This document shows positions 18,717 through 27,698 of a stretch of DNA of 64,000 nucleotides, piece by piece. The notes under the pieces are model-generated. The model saw only the letters and a program-made list of their open reading frames with translations. It had not been told where the DNA came from and searched no databases. Made by a program: the position numbers and the translations under genes. Origin of the DNA: Citreicella sp. C3M06 (GTDB taxonomy: Bacteria; Pseudomonadota; Alphaproteobacteria; Rhodobacterales; Rhodobacteraceae); the NCBI RefSeq assembly GCF_018860705.1, contig NZ_JAHKQA010000072.1:346814-410813 (forward strand). Reading direction: 5' to 3'. The stretch's first letter is position 1. Each line of letters opens with the position of its first letter.

Positions 18717-20423
18717 ATGACCCTCAAGACCCTGCTGCTCGGGGCGGTCGCCACGTCCGCGCTGGCCCCGGCCGCCTATGCCGAGCGAGGCGAGGACGGG
18801 CACGTCAACATCATCTACTGGCAGGCGCCGTCGATCATGACGCCCTACCTGTCGGGCGGCACCAAGGACATCGAGGCCGCCAGCCTCGTTCTGGAACCGC
18901 TGGGTCGCTACGACCAGACCGGCGCGCTGGTGCCCTATCTCGCGGCCGAGATCCCCACCGTCGAGAACGGCGGCGTCTCCGAAGACCTGACCACCATCAC
19001 GTGGAAGCTCAAGGAAGGGCTGACCTGGTCCGATGGCACCCCGCTGACCTCTGCCGACGTGAAATTCACCGCCGATTACTGCATGGACCCCGAAGGCGGC
19101 TGCGCGCAGCTGGCCAAGTTCGACCATATTTCGGAAATCGAAACGCCGGATGATCTGACCATCATCGTGCATTTCGACAAGGCAATGCCGAACCCCTACG
19201 GCCCGTTCATGGGTGGCCAGTCACCGATTCTGCAAAAGGCGCAGTTCGAATCCTGCATGGGCGCGGCGGCATCGACCTGCACCGAGGCCAACTTCAAGCC
19301 GGTCGGCACCGGCCCGTTCGTGGTTGACGAGTTCAAGCCCAACGATGTGATCTCGCTGTCGGCCAACCCCAACTACCGCGATCCGGCCAAGCCCGCCTTT
19401 GCCACCGCGACCCTCAAGGGCGGCGGCGATGCGGAATCGGCGGCCCGGGCCGTGCTTCAGACCGGCGAGATGGATTACGCGTGGAACCTGCAGCTGGCCC
19501 CCGACGTGCTGGCCTCGATGGCCGAAGCCGGCGCCGGTGTACCTGTGTCGGCCTTCGGCACGCTGGTCGAGCGCATCGAAATGAACATGACCGACCCCTC
19601 GCCCGACCTGCCCGAGGGTGAGCGCGCGACCGTGGCTCATCCGCACCCGATCCTGTCGGATCTGAACGTGCGCAAGGCGCTGTCGATGGCCATCGACCGC
19701 GATCTGCTGGTCGAGGTCGGCTACGGTCAGGCTGGTCGTGCCACCTGTAACCTCGTGCCCGCGCCCGAGATGTACGCCAGCCCCAACACCGACTGCCTGA
19801 CGCAGGATCTGGACGGCGCCAAGGCGCTGCTCGAAGAGGCCGGCTGGACCGACAGCGATGGCGACGGCATCCGCGACAAGGACGGCGAAAAGCTTTCGCT
19901 GCTGTACCAAAGCTCGACCAACGCCGTGCGTCAGGATTTTCAGGCCCTGATCAAGGATTGGTGGAACCAGATCGGTGTCGAGGTCGAACTGCGCAATGTC
20001 GACAGCTCGGTGTTCTTCGGCGGCGATCCCGGTTCGCCCGACACTTTCCAGAAGTTCTATGCCGACGTGGAAATGTACGCCAACAACTTCGATGGCACCG
20101 ATCCGCAGAGCTATCTGCAGATGTACCGCTGCGGCAACGAGCCCAAGCCCTCGTCGCAATGGCAGGGCGAAAACATCAACCGCTACTGCGATCCCGCCTA
20201 TGATGCGCTGCTCGACGAGCTGGCCGCCACTGGCGAGCTGTCCAAGCGCGGCGAGATCGCCAAGAAGCTGAACGAGATGCTGACCAAAGACAGCTACACC
20301 ATCGTTCCGCTGGTCGACCGTGGCCGCGTTTCGGCCCATTCCAACAGCCTTGGCGGCGTGATCCTGAACACTTGGGATTCCGAGCTCTGGAACGCCGCGG
20401 ACTGGTACCGCATCGACGGCTGA
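18717..20423 (+). CDS. Peptide ABC transporter substrate-binding protein (SBP_bac_5)
   Basis: 568-aa periplasmic cluster-C binding protein. A signal peptide (MTLKTLLLGAVATSALAPAAYA) is followed by WKLKEGLTWSDGTPLTSADV and VRKALSMAIDRDLL, both typical of the family that binds di/oligopeptides and related solutes. Around residues 380-390 an aspartate-rich DSDGDGIRDKDGE loop resembles a calcium-binding motif. ATG 18717 has AAGGAG 7 bp upstream; the frame is open much further upstream but overlaps the divergent ATPase gene. Terminator-like hairpins separate it from the permease genes. Confidence 0.93.
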   Translation: MTLKTLLLGAVATSALAPAAYAERGEDGHVNIIYWQAPSIMTPYLSGGTKDIEAASLVLEPLGRYDQTGALVPYLAAEIPTVENGGVSEDLTTITWKLKEGLTWSDGTPLTSADVKFTADYCMDPEGGCAQLAKFDHISEIETPDDLTIIVHFDKAMPNPYGPFMGGQSPILQKAQFESCMGAAASTCTEANFKPVGTGPFVVDEFKPNDVISLSANPNYRDPAKPAFATATLKGGGDAESAARAVLQTGEMDYAWNLQLAPDVLASMAEAGAGVPVSAFGTLVERIEMNMTDPSPDLPEGERATVAHPHPILSDLNVRKALSMAIDRDLLVEVGYGQAGRATCNLVPAPEMYASPNTDCLTQDLDGAKALLEEAGWTDSDGDGIRDKDGEKLSLLYQSSTNAVRQDFQALIKDWWNQIGVEVELRNVDSSVFFGGDPGSPDTFQKFYADVEMYANNFDGTDPQSYLQMYRCGNEPKPSSQWQGENINRYCDPAYDALLDELAATGELSKRGEIAKKLNEMLTKDSYTIVPLVDRGRVSAHSNSLGGVILNTWDSELWNAADWYRIDG

Positions 20424-20432
20424 TGCCGTCTT

Positions 20433-20496
20433 GGCGCGCCCTCGGACGGGGGCGCGCCTGATTTTCGGGCGTCTTGCCAGCGGCAAGGCCCGTTTT
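20433..20496 (+). terminator. Two stem-loops between binding-protein gene and permease genes
   Basis: The first stem is GGCGCGCCC / GGGCGCGCC (20433-20458). The second pairs CGGGC and CTTGCC with GGCAAG and GCCCG (20466-20492) and is followed by TTTT. Partial termination here would make more binding protein than permease, a usual arrangement in ABC importers. Confidence 0.7.
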
Positions 20497-20593
20497 CCGT
20501 AACGCTGCCCGTTGCAGGGTGGCGCCCGCGCCGCTAGAGCGCGATGAAACGGAACCGCTTCGCCAGCCGCGCCCAGACCGGAGGCCACCGACC

Positions 20594-21631
20594 ATGCTGA
20601 CATTCGCCGTAAGGCGCCTATTGCTGTCCATTCCGACGCTGCTGTTCATCAGCTTCGTCATCTTCATGCTGCTTCAGCTCGCCCCCGGCGATCCGATGGC
20701 GCAGGTGCCACTGACAGTGCCACCAGACGTGAAGGAAAAGATGCGTCAGGCGCTGGGTCTCGGAGAGCCGCCGCTGGTGCAATACTGGAAATGGCTGGTG
20801 CAGGTGTTCTGGACCGAGCCGAAGATTTTCATCGACTGGCTGACCCGCGATTCCTTTCTGCTGGGCTGGCTGCCCGATACCCATCTGTATCAGAACGAAC
20901 TTCGCGTGCTCAGCTGGCAGACCCGCTCGCCGGTGATGGACATCGTGCTGCAACGCCTCCCTCAGACACTGTGGGTGGTGGGGCTGTCGTATATCGTCGG
21001 CATCCTGATCGCGCTGCCCATCGGCATCTATTCCGCCTACCGGCAATATTCGGTGTTCGATCAGGCCGGCACCTTTGTCACCATGGTCGGCTTTTCGATC
21101 CCGCCGTTCTTTACCGGGCCGCTGCTGATCGTGATCTTTTCGGTCTATCTTGGCTGGTTCCCGTCGATCTATGACACCACCCATGTGGTCAATGACTGGG
21201 ACAGCTTCACCGTGCAGCTGCGCCAGATGGTCATGCCGATCATGGTGTTGGCGCTGCAGACCACGGCACAGCTGTCGCGCTACATGCGCGCCTCGATGCT
21301 GGACAATCTAGGGCAGGATTACGTGCGCACCGCGCGGGCCAAGGGGCTGTCCGAAGCCATCGTGGTCATGGTGCATGTGCTGCGCAATTCGATGATTCCG
21401 GTGGTCACGGTGATTGCGCTGGGGGTTCCGGCGATCTTTGGCGGCGCGATCATTACCGAGAACGTCTTCAAGGTGAACGGCATCGGCCAGCTGCTGCTGA
21501 CGGCGCTGTTTGCCAATGATCTGCCGATGGTGATGACCCTGACCTTCATCTTCGCCTTCCTGATCGTGACCTTCAACCTGATCGCCGATGTGCTTTACGG
21601 CCTGCTCGACCCGAGGATCCGCTATGACTGA
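20594..21631 (+). CDS. Peptide-type ABC transporter permease, DppB/OppB family
   Basis: 345-aa inner-membrane permease with six hydrophobic segments. It starts MLTFAVRRLLLSIPTLLFISF, has LAPGDPMAQ after helix 1 as in DppB, and carries the cytoplasmic EAA loop near RTARAKGLSEAIVVMVHVLRN, which docks on the ATPase. The C-terminus LLDPRIRYD is typical. Its last 8 bp overlap the next permease gene, so they are translationally coupled. Confidence 0.93.
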   Translation: MLTFAVRRLLLSIPTLLFISFVIFMLLQLAPGDPMAQVPLTVPPDVKEKMRQALGLGEPPLVQYWKWLVQVFWTEPKIFIDWLTRDSFLLGWLPDTHLYQNELRVLSWQTRSPVMDIVLQRLPQTLWVVGLSYIVGILIALPIGIYSAYRQYSVFDQAGTFVTMVGFSIPPFFTGPLLIVIFSVYLGWFPSIYDTTHVVNDWDSFTVQLRQMVMPIMVLALQTTAQLSRYMRASMLDNLGQDYVRTARAKGLSEAIVVMVHVLRNSMIPVVTVIALGVPAIFGGAIITENVFKVNGIGQLLLTALFANDLPMVMTLTFIFAFLIVTFNLIADVLYGLLDPRIRYD

Positions 21632-22628
21632 CAGCCCGCAGGACGATCTGATTGTGGCCGCCCCCGAAACCGTGGCCCCCATCGAAGCGCTCAGGGACAA
21701 GGGGCCGGATGCCCCGCCCCGGTCGAAATGGAAAGACGTCTGGGCGCAGTTCCGCAAACACCGGGGCGCGATGATCGGCGCCTTCTTCCTGATGCTGATC
21801 ACCTTCGGTGTGCTGCTTGGCCCCTACCTGTGGACGCTGGATGCGCAAAAGCTCGATATCCGGGCCAAGGACATGCGCCCGATCTATACCGCGCTGTGGA
21901 ACCCCGAGGCCAAGACCGGCTGGAACCATCCGCTCGGCTCCGACCAGCTGGGGCGCGACAACCTGGCGCAGCTGATCGCGGGTGGGCGGGCCTCGATGGC
22001 GGTGGGCTGGGCGGCGATGCTGCTGTCGCTGATCATTGGCACCGGGGTCGGCGTGGTTGCGGGGTTCTTCAAGAGGCTCGACGGGCCGCTGATGCGGCTG
22101 ACCGACCTGTTCCTGAGCCTGCCGATCCTGCCGCTGCTGCTGGTGGCGGTCACGCTGTTCCGCCAACCGCTGCGCGCCAATTTCGGCCCCGAGGGCGGCA
22201 TGTTCATCCTGATCGTCGCCGTGGTCGGCATCACCTCGTGGATGCCGACGGCGCGGATCGTGCGCGGCGATGTGCTTGCGCTCAAGGAGCGGGAATTCGT
22301 GCTGGCGGCGCGCTCCATCGGCACGCGTCCCTTTGCCATCATCCGGCGCCACCTGCTGCCCAACGTGCTCTCGCCGATCATGGTGTCGGCGACGCTGGGC
22401 CTTGCCACCGCGATCATCACAGAATCCGCGCTGAGCTTTCTGGGCGTTGGCTTTCCATCGGACTTTCCGACATGGGGCAAGATGCTGGCCGATGCTGTCG
22501 CCCGGATGGAGGATTACCCCGAACGCGTCGTTCTGCCGGGTATCGCGATCTCGCTGACGGTGCTGGGGGTCAATTACCTTGGCGACGGCCTGCGCGACGC
22601 ACTCGATCCGCGCATCCGGGGCCGCTAG
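21624..22628 (+). CDS. Peptide-type ABC transporter permease, DppC/OppC family
   Basis: 334-aa inner-membrane permease and partner of the preceding one. A cytosolic N-terminal extension of about 45 residues (SKWKDVWAQFRKHRGAMIGAFF) precedes helix 1. HPLGSDQLGRDNLAQLIAGGRAS is the DppC signature, and the EAA-type loop is at FVLAARSIGTRPFAIIRRHLLPN. The C-terminus ends GDGLRDALDPRIRGR. It completes the importer made of binding protein, two permeases and the divergent double ATPase. Confidence 0.94.
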   Translation: MTDSPQDDLIVAAPETVAPIEALRDKGPDAPPRSKWKDVWAQFRKHRGAMIGAFFLMLITFGVLLGPYLWTLDAQKLDIRAKDMRPIYTALWNPEAKTGWNHPLGSDQLGRDNLAQLIAGGRASMAVGWAAMLLSLIIGTGVGVVAGFFKRLDGPLMRLTDLFLSLPILPLLLVAVTLFRQPLRANFGPEGGMFILIVAVVGITSWMPTARIVRGDVLALKEREFVLAARSIGTRPFAIIRRHLLPNVLSPIMVSATLGLATAIITESALSFLGVGFPSDFPTWGKMLADAVARMEDYPERVVLPGIAISLTVLGVNYLGDGLRDALDPRIRGR

Positions 22629-22977
22629 AATATCAACGGTGTCGGGGCTTGCCCCGGCACCTGTGTGTTGCGCAGACCGCTACTACAAATTTATTGCACC
22701 CAGAAAGCTATATCCGAAGACCGCGTTCTCAAGCCGTCTTCGGCGAGCATTGATGTCCGCTCAGTGGAACAGAGCCCCCATTTGCCAGTCGTCTCTCAAT
22801 GACTGGACTCAGCCCGAAGCGGATGTGGCGGTCTAGCACGTCGGGCGGAAGCCGGACATTCACTGCCCGTTTGCGAATAAACGCAATTCTCAGGTTACGA
22901 TTCAACAAGTCGAGCTTAACACCCGCTGCGGGCATGGCTATCTTGTTGCAGAGAGCATTGGCAACAACGAGATATAG
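22629..22977. other. Gene-free, less GC-rich stretch before the DUF3800 gene
   Basis: After the stem-loop the base composition turns clearly more AT-rich (for example around 22680-22720 and 22860-22980). Two related GC-rich words, GCCCGAAGCGGATGT (22811-22825) and GGGCGGAAGCCGGACATT (22845-22862), lie about 20 bp apart. A minus-strand frame crosses the area, but nothing in it reads like a known protein. I see no tRNA or obvious attachment-site repeat. Confidence 0.5.
22638..22661 (+). terminator. Stem-loop after the permease operon
   Basis: GGTGTCGGGG and CCCCGGCACC pair across a CTTG loop with one G-U. It lies 10 bp after the last permease gene. No U-run follows, so it is only terminator-like. 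Confidence 0.5.
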
Positions 22978-23694
22978 ATGGCTCTGGACGTACTCCACTA
23001 CTATTGCGACTGCAGCAGCTACGCGGGTGACAACAAGTACGCTGTCGTCGGCGGCATTGCAGTCAAGGCTCACATGGTTGACCTCCTAAACGGCAAGGTC
23101 CAGTCGTTAAAGGAGGGGATCGGTATGCAGAGCGAGTTCAAGTGGAGTGAATATCGCGGTGGCAGGAAGAAAGCGACGTATGAGGCGTTAATCGACCTTT
23201 TCTATGAGGCGATCGACCTGCACTATATGCATTTCCATGCGATGATTGTCGATTTTGATGAATTCGATCATCACAAGAAAGGACGTGGAGCGCCGCATCT
23301 ATCCGTAAATAAGATGTACTACCAGCTTATGCTTCATGAAGTTTGCAGGCGGTATGGAGACAAGTGGCGCATAGTCATGTTCCCGGATCATGGGCCGGAT
23401 TCTTATCAAATTGGCGACTACAGAAACGGGATTTGCGGGCAAGCGTATAAGAGGTACACCGCTAAACCGAACTGTCTTAGAGAGATCCACCCAACTGCAT
23501 CAAAGAAGGTCGGTCTTCTGCAAATGACAGACGTGATCATTGGGGCAATGGCTGCGCATCGTGAAGACAGATCGGTGAAAGCGGTGAAGGCTGACCTGCG
23601 AGACTACGTGATGGCGAAAAGCCCGATTTCTGACCTGTCAACAGACTCCCATCGAGACGAGCGGCAGTTCTCTATTTGGAACTTCAACTGTTAA
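22978..23694 (+). CDS. DUF3800 domain-containing protein
   Basis: 238 aa of uncharacterised family DUF3800. The N-terminal strand with a conserved aspartate (HYYCDCSSYAGDNKYAVVGGIAV) and the late LLQMTDVIIGAMA are the two family landmarks, consistent with a two-aspartate metal site. The middle is rich in His and Tyr (DLHYMHFHAMIVDFDEFDHH). No signal peptide or membrane segment. Base and codon use are visibly less GC-rich than the neighbours. It stands alone in a roughly 1.3-kb islet between the peptide transporter and the anti-sigma gene. Members are often seen in mobile or defence regions, but no function is established. Confidence 0.75.
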   Translation: MALDVLHYYCDCSSYAGDNKYAVVGGIAVKAHMVDLLNGKVQSLKEGIGMQSEFKWSEYRGGRKKATYEALIDLFYEAIDLHYMHFHAMIVDFDEFDHHKKGRGAPHLSVNKMYYQLMLHEVCRRYGDKWRIVMFPDHGPDSYQIGDYRNGICGQAYKRYTAKPNCLREIHPTASKKVGLLQMTDVIIGAMAAHREDRSVKAVKADLRDYVMAKSPISDLSTDSHRDERQFSIWNFNC

Positions 23695-23973
23695 GAGGAT
23701 TCACACGCGACAGCCTATCGGTTCTCCCGAGGAGACTGGTCTGGCCAGCCGGTTCAACTGCCGCGAGCTAAGAACAGCATACTATGCGCTGCCTGACATT
23801 CAAGGTTTCTCTTCTTAAACATCAAAAGCGTGATCAACGGACGGCAAGGAGGCGGCTCATGCCACGACTTTGCAAAGCCCGCTTTCTGCGCATAGCAGTC
23901 GTTCACTACCGAGCGCTGCATCCGACAAAACGGGCACGAAAGCTCATCTAGCGGCCTGCCCAGCCACTCCGGG

Positions 23974-24681
23974 CTAGTCGCCTCGCGGCAACATGGTGGC
24001 AAGCGTCAGCACCGGGCCCGTCGGGCCTGCTTCTGGCGAGCCGCCCAGCGGTTCGTCCGAGATCGCGACCGTGGCGCCGGGCACCTGCTCCGCCAATTCG
24101 TCGGACAGCGGAATTTCTGTCAGCGTGACGTCTTGCAGCAGGCCGATCGAGACCGGCGTATTGCTGCCTTTGGGGATCAGCCAGAGCTCGAGCGAGCGAT
24201 CCTGCGGCAGCGTGCCCGCATCGCGCCGCACCATGAAAGTCTGGCTGTCGGGCGCGTAATGCGCCAGCAGCACCAGCTCGGGCGCGCGGATTTCCAGATC
24301 GGCCCACAGGTCGGGCGCATTCCCGGTATCGAGCAGCCCCGAGAAGCTGACGCCCCAAGCGATGGCCGCAGCGGTAATGGCCCCGAGCAGATAGGGCACA
24401 AGCTGCCGCCAGACCGGCTTGCGCGCCGCGCCGAACAGCTGCGCCTCGAGACGGTGCAGAACCTGCGGCGGTGCCTCCTGCGGTGCGATCCTCTCCGCGA
24501 AGCTGGCGAAATATTCCTGCCAAGCGGCCACGTCCTGTTCCAGATCGAGATCATCCAGCAGGCGCTTTTCGAACGCCTTGCGCTCTGGCGCCGGCAGCAG
24601 GCCGAGCACATATTCCGCCGCTGCGGCTTCCCAGCCGCCGGGGAAATCTCTGGGAAGGTCATGGTCCGCCGGTCCGCTCAT
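23974..24681 (-). CDS. Anti-sigma factor, RskA-like
   Basis: 235-aa membrane anti-sigma factor. The N-terminal cytosolic region (AAAAEYVLGLLPAPERKAFEKRLLDD) would bind the sigma factor. A single transmembrane segment (about 95-115, LVPYLLGAITAAAIAWGV) leads to a C-terminal RskA-type domain outside (LELWLIPKGSNTPVSIGLL). No zinc-binding HxxxCxxC motif is seen. Its ATG 24681 overlaps the sigma gene stop in ATGA, the usual coupling of such pairs. Release of sigma would follow an extracytoplasmic signal and regulated proteolysis (inference from the family). Confidence 0.88.
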   Translation of the reverse strand: MSGPADHDLPRDFPGGWEAAAAEYVLGLLPAPERKAFEKRLLDDLDLEQDVAAWQEYFASFAERIAPQEAPPQVLHRLEAQLFGAARKPVWRQLVPYLLGAITAAAIAWGVSFSGLLDTGNAPDLWADLEIRAPELVLLAHYAPDSQTFMVRRDAGTLPQDRSLELWLIPKGSNTPVSIGLLQDVTLTEIPLSDELAEQVPGATVAISDEPLGGSPEAGPTGPVLTLATMLPRGD

Positions 24682-25229
24682 CGACCAAGACACTCCCTGA
24701 GCTGCATCAGGCTGCGCCGCAGCCAGGTCCGCACGGTGTTGAGCTTGGTGCCGGTGGCCTCGGCGAGTTCCACGTAGGAAAACCCGTCGAGATAGGCGCG
24801 GCGCACCATCTCGGCCCGCTCGGGCGGCAGTTCGGACAGGCAGCCATGCAGCGCGCGCGACTCGTCGCTGGCCTCGGCCTGCTGCGCGGGGCCCGGCCCC
24901 GGATCGGCGATCTGCTCTGCCGCGTCGATGGGCGCGTAGCGGCGCGCCCTCCCGGAGGCACGGCGTTTGTCGACGGCTGTGTTGCGCGCCAGCGTGATCA
25001 GCCAGGTCATCGGCGAATACCCGTTGACCCGGTACTGCCCGGCGCGTGTCCATATCTTGGCATAAGCTTCCTGTAACGCCTCCTCGGCCTGTCCCCTGTC
25101 GTTCAAGACACGCAGGCACACGCCAAAGAGTTTCGCAGAGGTTCGCCCGTAAAGCGCGCGAAAGGCCGCACGGTCGCCCATGGCGATGCGCGAGATGAGT
25201 TCTTCAATCTCGGATAAGGGCGTGTTCAC
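24678..25229 (-). CDS. ECF-type RNA polymerase sigma factor
   Basis: 183 aa with sigma region 2 (FGVCLRVLNDRGQAEEALQEAYAKIWTRAGQY, then SPMTWLITLARNTAVDKRR) and region 4 (LSELPPERAEMVRRAYLDGFSYVELAEATG, then NTVRTWLRRSLMQLRECL). It resembles the SigK/RpoE-like group, which matches the RskA-like partner downstream. GTG 25229 is the best start because no ATG precedes region 2. It is divergent from cobS across about 150 bp, which should hold its promoter. The regulon is unknown. Confidence 0.9.
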   Translation of the reverse strand: MNTPLSEIEELISRIAMGDRAAFRALYGRTSAKLFGVCLRVLNDRGQAEEALQEAYAKIWTRAGQYRVNGYSPMTWLITLARNTAVDKRRASGRARRYAPIDAAEQIADPGPGPAQQAEASDESRALHGCLSELPPERAEMVRRAYLDGFSYVELAEATGTKLNTVRTWLRRSLMQLRECLGR

Positions 25230-25382
25230 GTCCAACCTGCCTGCCGGGTGCGTTTCGCCAGAGCCTATCGCGGCGGCATTGGAACGGCAAACCCCAAAGC
25301 ATGGGCCGGGCACTCTTGCCCTTGCGCCTGATATCGGGCACCACGGGGCGACAATTCTTGCAAGAAAGACCAGGGGCCGAAG

Positions 25383-26363
25383 ATGAGCGATATCGACGTC
25401 AATGCGAAGCCGACCGAAGAGATCGCGGTGCGCGAAGTGTTCGGCATCGACACCGATATGGTGGTGCACGGATTTGCCGACCGCACCGATCGGGTGCCGG
25501 AGTTGGACAGCACTTACAAATTCGACCCCGATACCACGCTGGCCATCCTTGCAGGGTTCCGCAACAACCGCCGCGTGATGATCCAAGGCTACCACGGAAC
25601 GGGTAAGTCGACCCATATCGAACAGGTGGCAAGCCGCCTGAACTGGCCGTCGGTGCGGGTGAACCTCGACAGCCACATCAGCCGGATTGACCTGATCGGC
25701 AAGGATGCGATCAAGCTGGTCGACGGCAAGCAGACCACGCAATTTCAGGAAGGCATTCTGCCTTGGGCGCTGCGCAACCCCTGCGCCATCGTGTTCGACG
25801 AATATGATGCGGGCCGCGCCGACGTGATGTTCGTGATCCAGCGCGTGCTGGAGACCGACGGCAAGCTGACGCTGCTGGATCAGAATCAAGTGCTGACGCC
25901 GCACAAGTATTTCCGCATCTTCGCCACCGCGAACACCGTCGGCCTTGGCGACACGACGGGCCTGTATCACGGCACCCAGCAGATCAACCAGGGACAGATG
26001 GACCGCTGGTCGCTGGTGGCGACGCTCAATTACCTGAGCATCGACGCCGAGGTGAACATCGTTCTGTCCAAGGCGCCGCATTACAACAATGAGAAGGGTC
26101 GCAAGACCATTCGCCAGATGGTCACGGTGGCCGATTTCACCCGCCGCGCCTTTATGAACGGCGAGCTGTCGACGGTGATGTCGCCGCGCACGGTGATCGC
26201 ATGGGCGCAGAATTCGGAAATCTTCCGCAATGTGGGCTACGCCTTCCGCCTGTCCTTCCTCAACAAATGCGACGAGCTTGAACGCCAGACCGTGGCGGAG
26301 TTCTACCAGCGCTGCTTTGATGAAGAACTGCCCGAGAGCGCCGCAAGCCTAAGCATCGCCTGA
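25383..26363 (+). CDS. cobS: Aerobic cobaltochelatase subunit CobS (AAA+ ATPase)
   Basis: 326-aa AAA+ ATPase of the oxygen-dependent cobalamin pathway. With CobT it forms the motor that lets CobN insert cobalt into hydrogenobyrinic acid a,c-diamide. Walker A is [15 protein letters not shown], Walker B is [18 protein letters not shown], and sensor 1 is [16 protein letters not shown]. Length is typical of CobS. A terminator follows at 26391-26416. cobT lies 1.8 kb downstream on the same strand, separated by two unrelated genes. Confidence 0.95.
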   Translation: MSDIDVNAKPTEEIAVREVFGIDTDMVVHGFADRTDRVPELDSTYKFDPDTTLAILAGFRNNRRVMIQGYHGTGKSTHIEQVASRLNWPSVRVNLDSHISRIDLIGKDAIKLVDGKQTTQFQEGILPWALRNPCAIVFDEYDAGRADVMFVIQRVLETDGKLTLLDQNQVLTPHKYFRIFATANTVGLGDTTGLYHGTQQINQGQMDRWSLVATLNYLSIDAEVNIVLSKAPHYNNEKGRKTIRQMVTVADFTRRAFMNGELSTVMSPRTVIAWAQNSEIFRNVGYAFRLSFLNKCDELERQTVAEFYQRCFDEELPESAASLSIA

Positions 26364-26390
26364 CCCGTTTGCCGCATCGACGGTATCGAG

Positions 26391-26416
26391 AGCCCCGCCC
26401 TTGTGGCGGGGCTTTT
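26391..26416. terminator. Intrinsic terminator after cobS
   Basis: The stem AGCCCCGCC / GGCGGGGCT has a 5-nt loop, followed by TTTT. It overlaps the last base pairs of the minus-strand VPLPA-CTERM gene, so it can serve both convergent transcripts. Confidence 0.85.
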
Positions 26417-27539
26417 ACGTTCCGACGCCGCGAAGCCGCAGCGCGCAAAGCGCCATGCACCCGGCGAGGAGCATGAGCATCGAGGCCGGAAGCGGCACCG
26501 GTGCAAGCGGGGTCAGCAAAAAGGTCCGGTTGGCGTCCGCGCCGAAAAAGCTGCCATCGGTATTGCCAAGGGCGAGGATCTGGCCCGCGTCATTGATGTC
26601 GACCGCCTCGATCAGCGAGATGCCGAGCGCCGGGTCAATGAGCGTATTGAGATCGACCATGCCGCCCTCCATCGCCCAGGAGAAGGCGGAAAAACCCGCC
26701 TCGTCGTCGCCCGCCGAGCCCACGACAATCCCGTTGTTGTTCAGCGCGCTCGGGGTAACGACCGAGAATCCAAGCGCACCCGACTCGACAGAGCGGTATT
26801 CACTGCCATCCAGATAAAAGCCAGACAGCACGTCGCCCGTGACCTCGCTGCCGGTGATCACTCCGAAATCGTTGATATCATTGCCCGATGTCAGCACGGT
26901 CGCGCCCGTATCGACCCGATCGTTCAGATCCAGCATCCCGGTCCCAAGGTCCCAGATGAAGGCATGCGGCAGATCGGGCAGGCCGTACTGCCATTCGACG
27001 TCGCTTTGGCCGACCACCTGACCAGACTCGTTCAGGGCATATGCGTAGGAATACCGGTAATCTGCCGAATAAAGATGGCCGAGGTAGCGCTGAGACCCGT
27101 CCGCGAACCAGACGAAGGCCTCCTCATTGCTGAACCCACTCCAGGCAATGCCGGCGCTCATTCCGCTGTCGTTGATATCGCGCGCGCTGGTCCTGAAGTT
27201 GGACATCTCCTCGCCGACACCACCCGCCCATTTCGTCGCGTTGGAATTGCCGGAGTCGTAATAGTCCCAGGCCGTGTGACCGACGGCGACATCATCGTTG
27301 TTCACGGCAAAGGCGATGCTGCAACAGTAGTGATCGTCGTCAGGCGGAAGCAGCGTCATCGCCGAGTCCTTGTAGATGAATCCGTAGGCACCGTCACGGC
27401 CGACCACGGTTCCGGAATCATTCAGAGCGTTGCCAAGCACCCTGTCTCCGATTTCAGTCACAGAATATGAGAGCGTCGCGGCTTGCGCGGTGCCAGTCAG
27501 TGCGAACAGCGCCACAGGCACAAGGCGAAGAAAGGCCAT
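26415..27539 (-). CDS. Exported HAF-repeat protein with VPLPA-CTERM sorting signal
   Basis: 374-aa secreted protein. It has a signal peptide (MAFLRLVPVALFALTGTAQA), then about seven repeats with the pattern xINDSGxVVGxS and aromatic residues between them (NALNDSGTVVG, DINDSGMSAG, ALNESGQVVG, DINDFGVITG, ALNNNGIVVG, DINDAGQILA). These resemble HAF extracellular repeats, probably a beta-propeller or similar. The tail has VPLPASMLMLLAG, a hydrophobic stretch, then RLRGVGT, a VPLPA-CTERM signal. Such signals are recognised by an exosortase, expected elsewhere in the genome. Composition is Asp/Asn/Gly-rich, and the gene separates cobS from cobT. Confidence 0.82.
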   Translation of the reverse strand: MAFLRLVPVALFALTGTAQAATLSYSVTEIGDRVLGNALNDSGTVVGRDGAYGFIYKDSAMTLLPPDDDHYCCSIAFAVNNDDVAVGHTAWDYYDSGNSNATKWAGGVGEEMSNFRTSARDINDSGMSAGIAWSGFSNEEAFVWFADGSQRYLGHLYSADYRYSYAYALNESGQVVGQSDVEWQYGLPDLPHAFIWDLGTGMLDLNDRVDTGATVLTSGNDINDFGVITGSEVTGDVLSGFYLDGSEYRSVESGALGFSVVTPSALNNNGIVVGSAGDDEAGFSAFSWAMEGGMVDLNTLIDPALGISLIEAVDINDAGQILALGNTDGSFFGADANRTFLLTPLAPVPLPASMLMLLAGCMALCALRLRGVGT

Positions 27540-27698
27540 TCCCGGTTCCTCCGAAGACAGGTCAGGATTGCCCCTGACGCGTGTCAGCGTAGCCTGATTC
27601 TACCTTTGATTGATAGGTTAACGGCCAATGCAATCAGGTCGAACGCGTCCGTGCGGTGTTTTCACGGAATCTGAAGGTTTGCGTCGCAGGCTCACGGC

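Noticed and set aside
22729..23073. Minus-strand frame of 114 codons overlapping the DUF3800 gene start.
   Set aside because: Half of it is antisense to the DUF3800 coding region, and no known domain is visible.
23754..24002. Minus-strand frame of 82 codons with a CPFC motif.
   Set aside because: It overlaps the anti-sigma gene end, has no ribosome site, and cysteine pairs alone are weak evidence.
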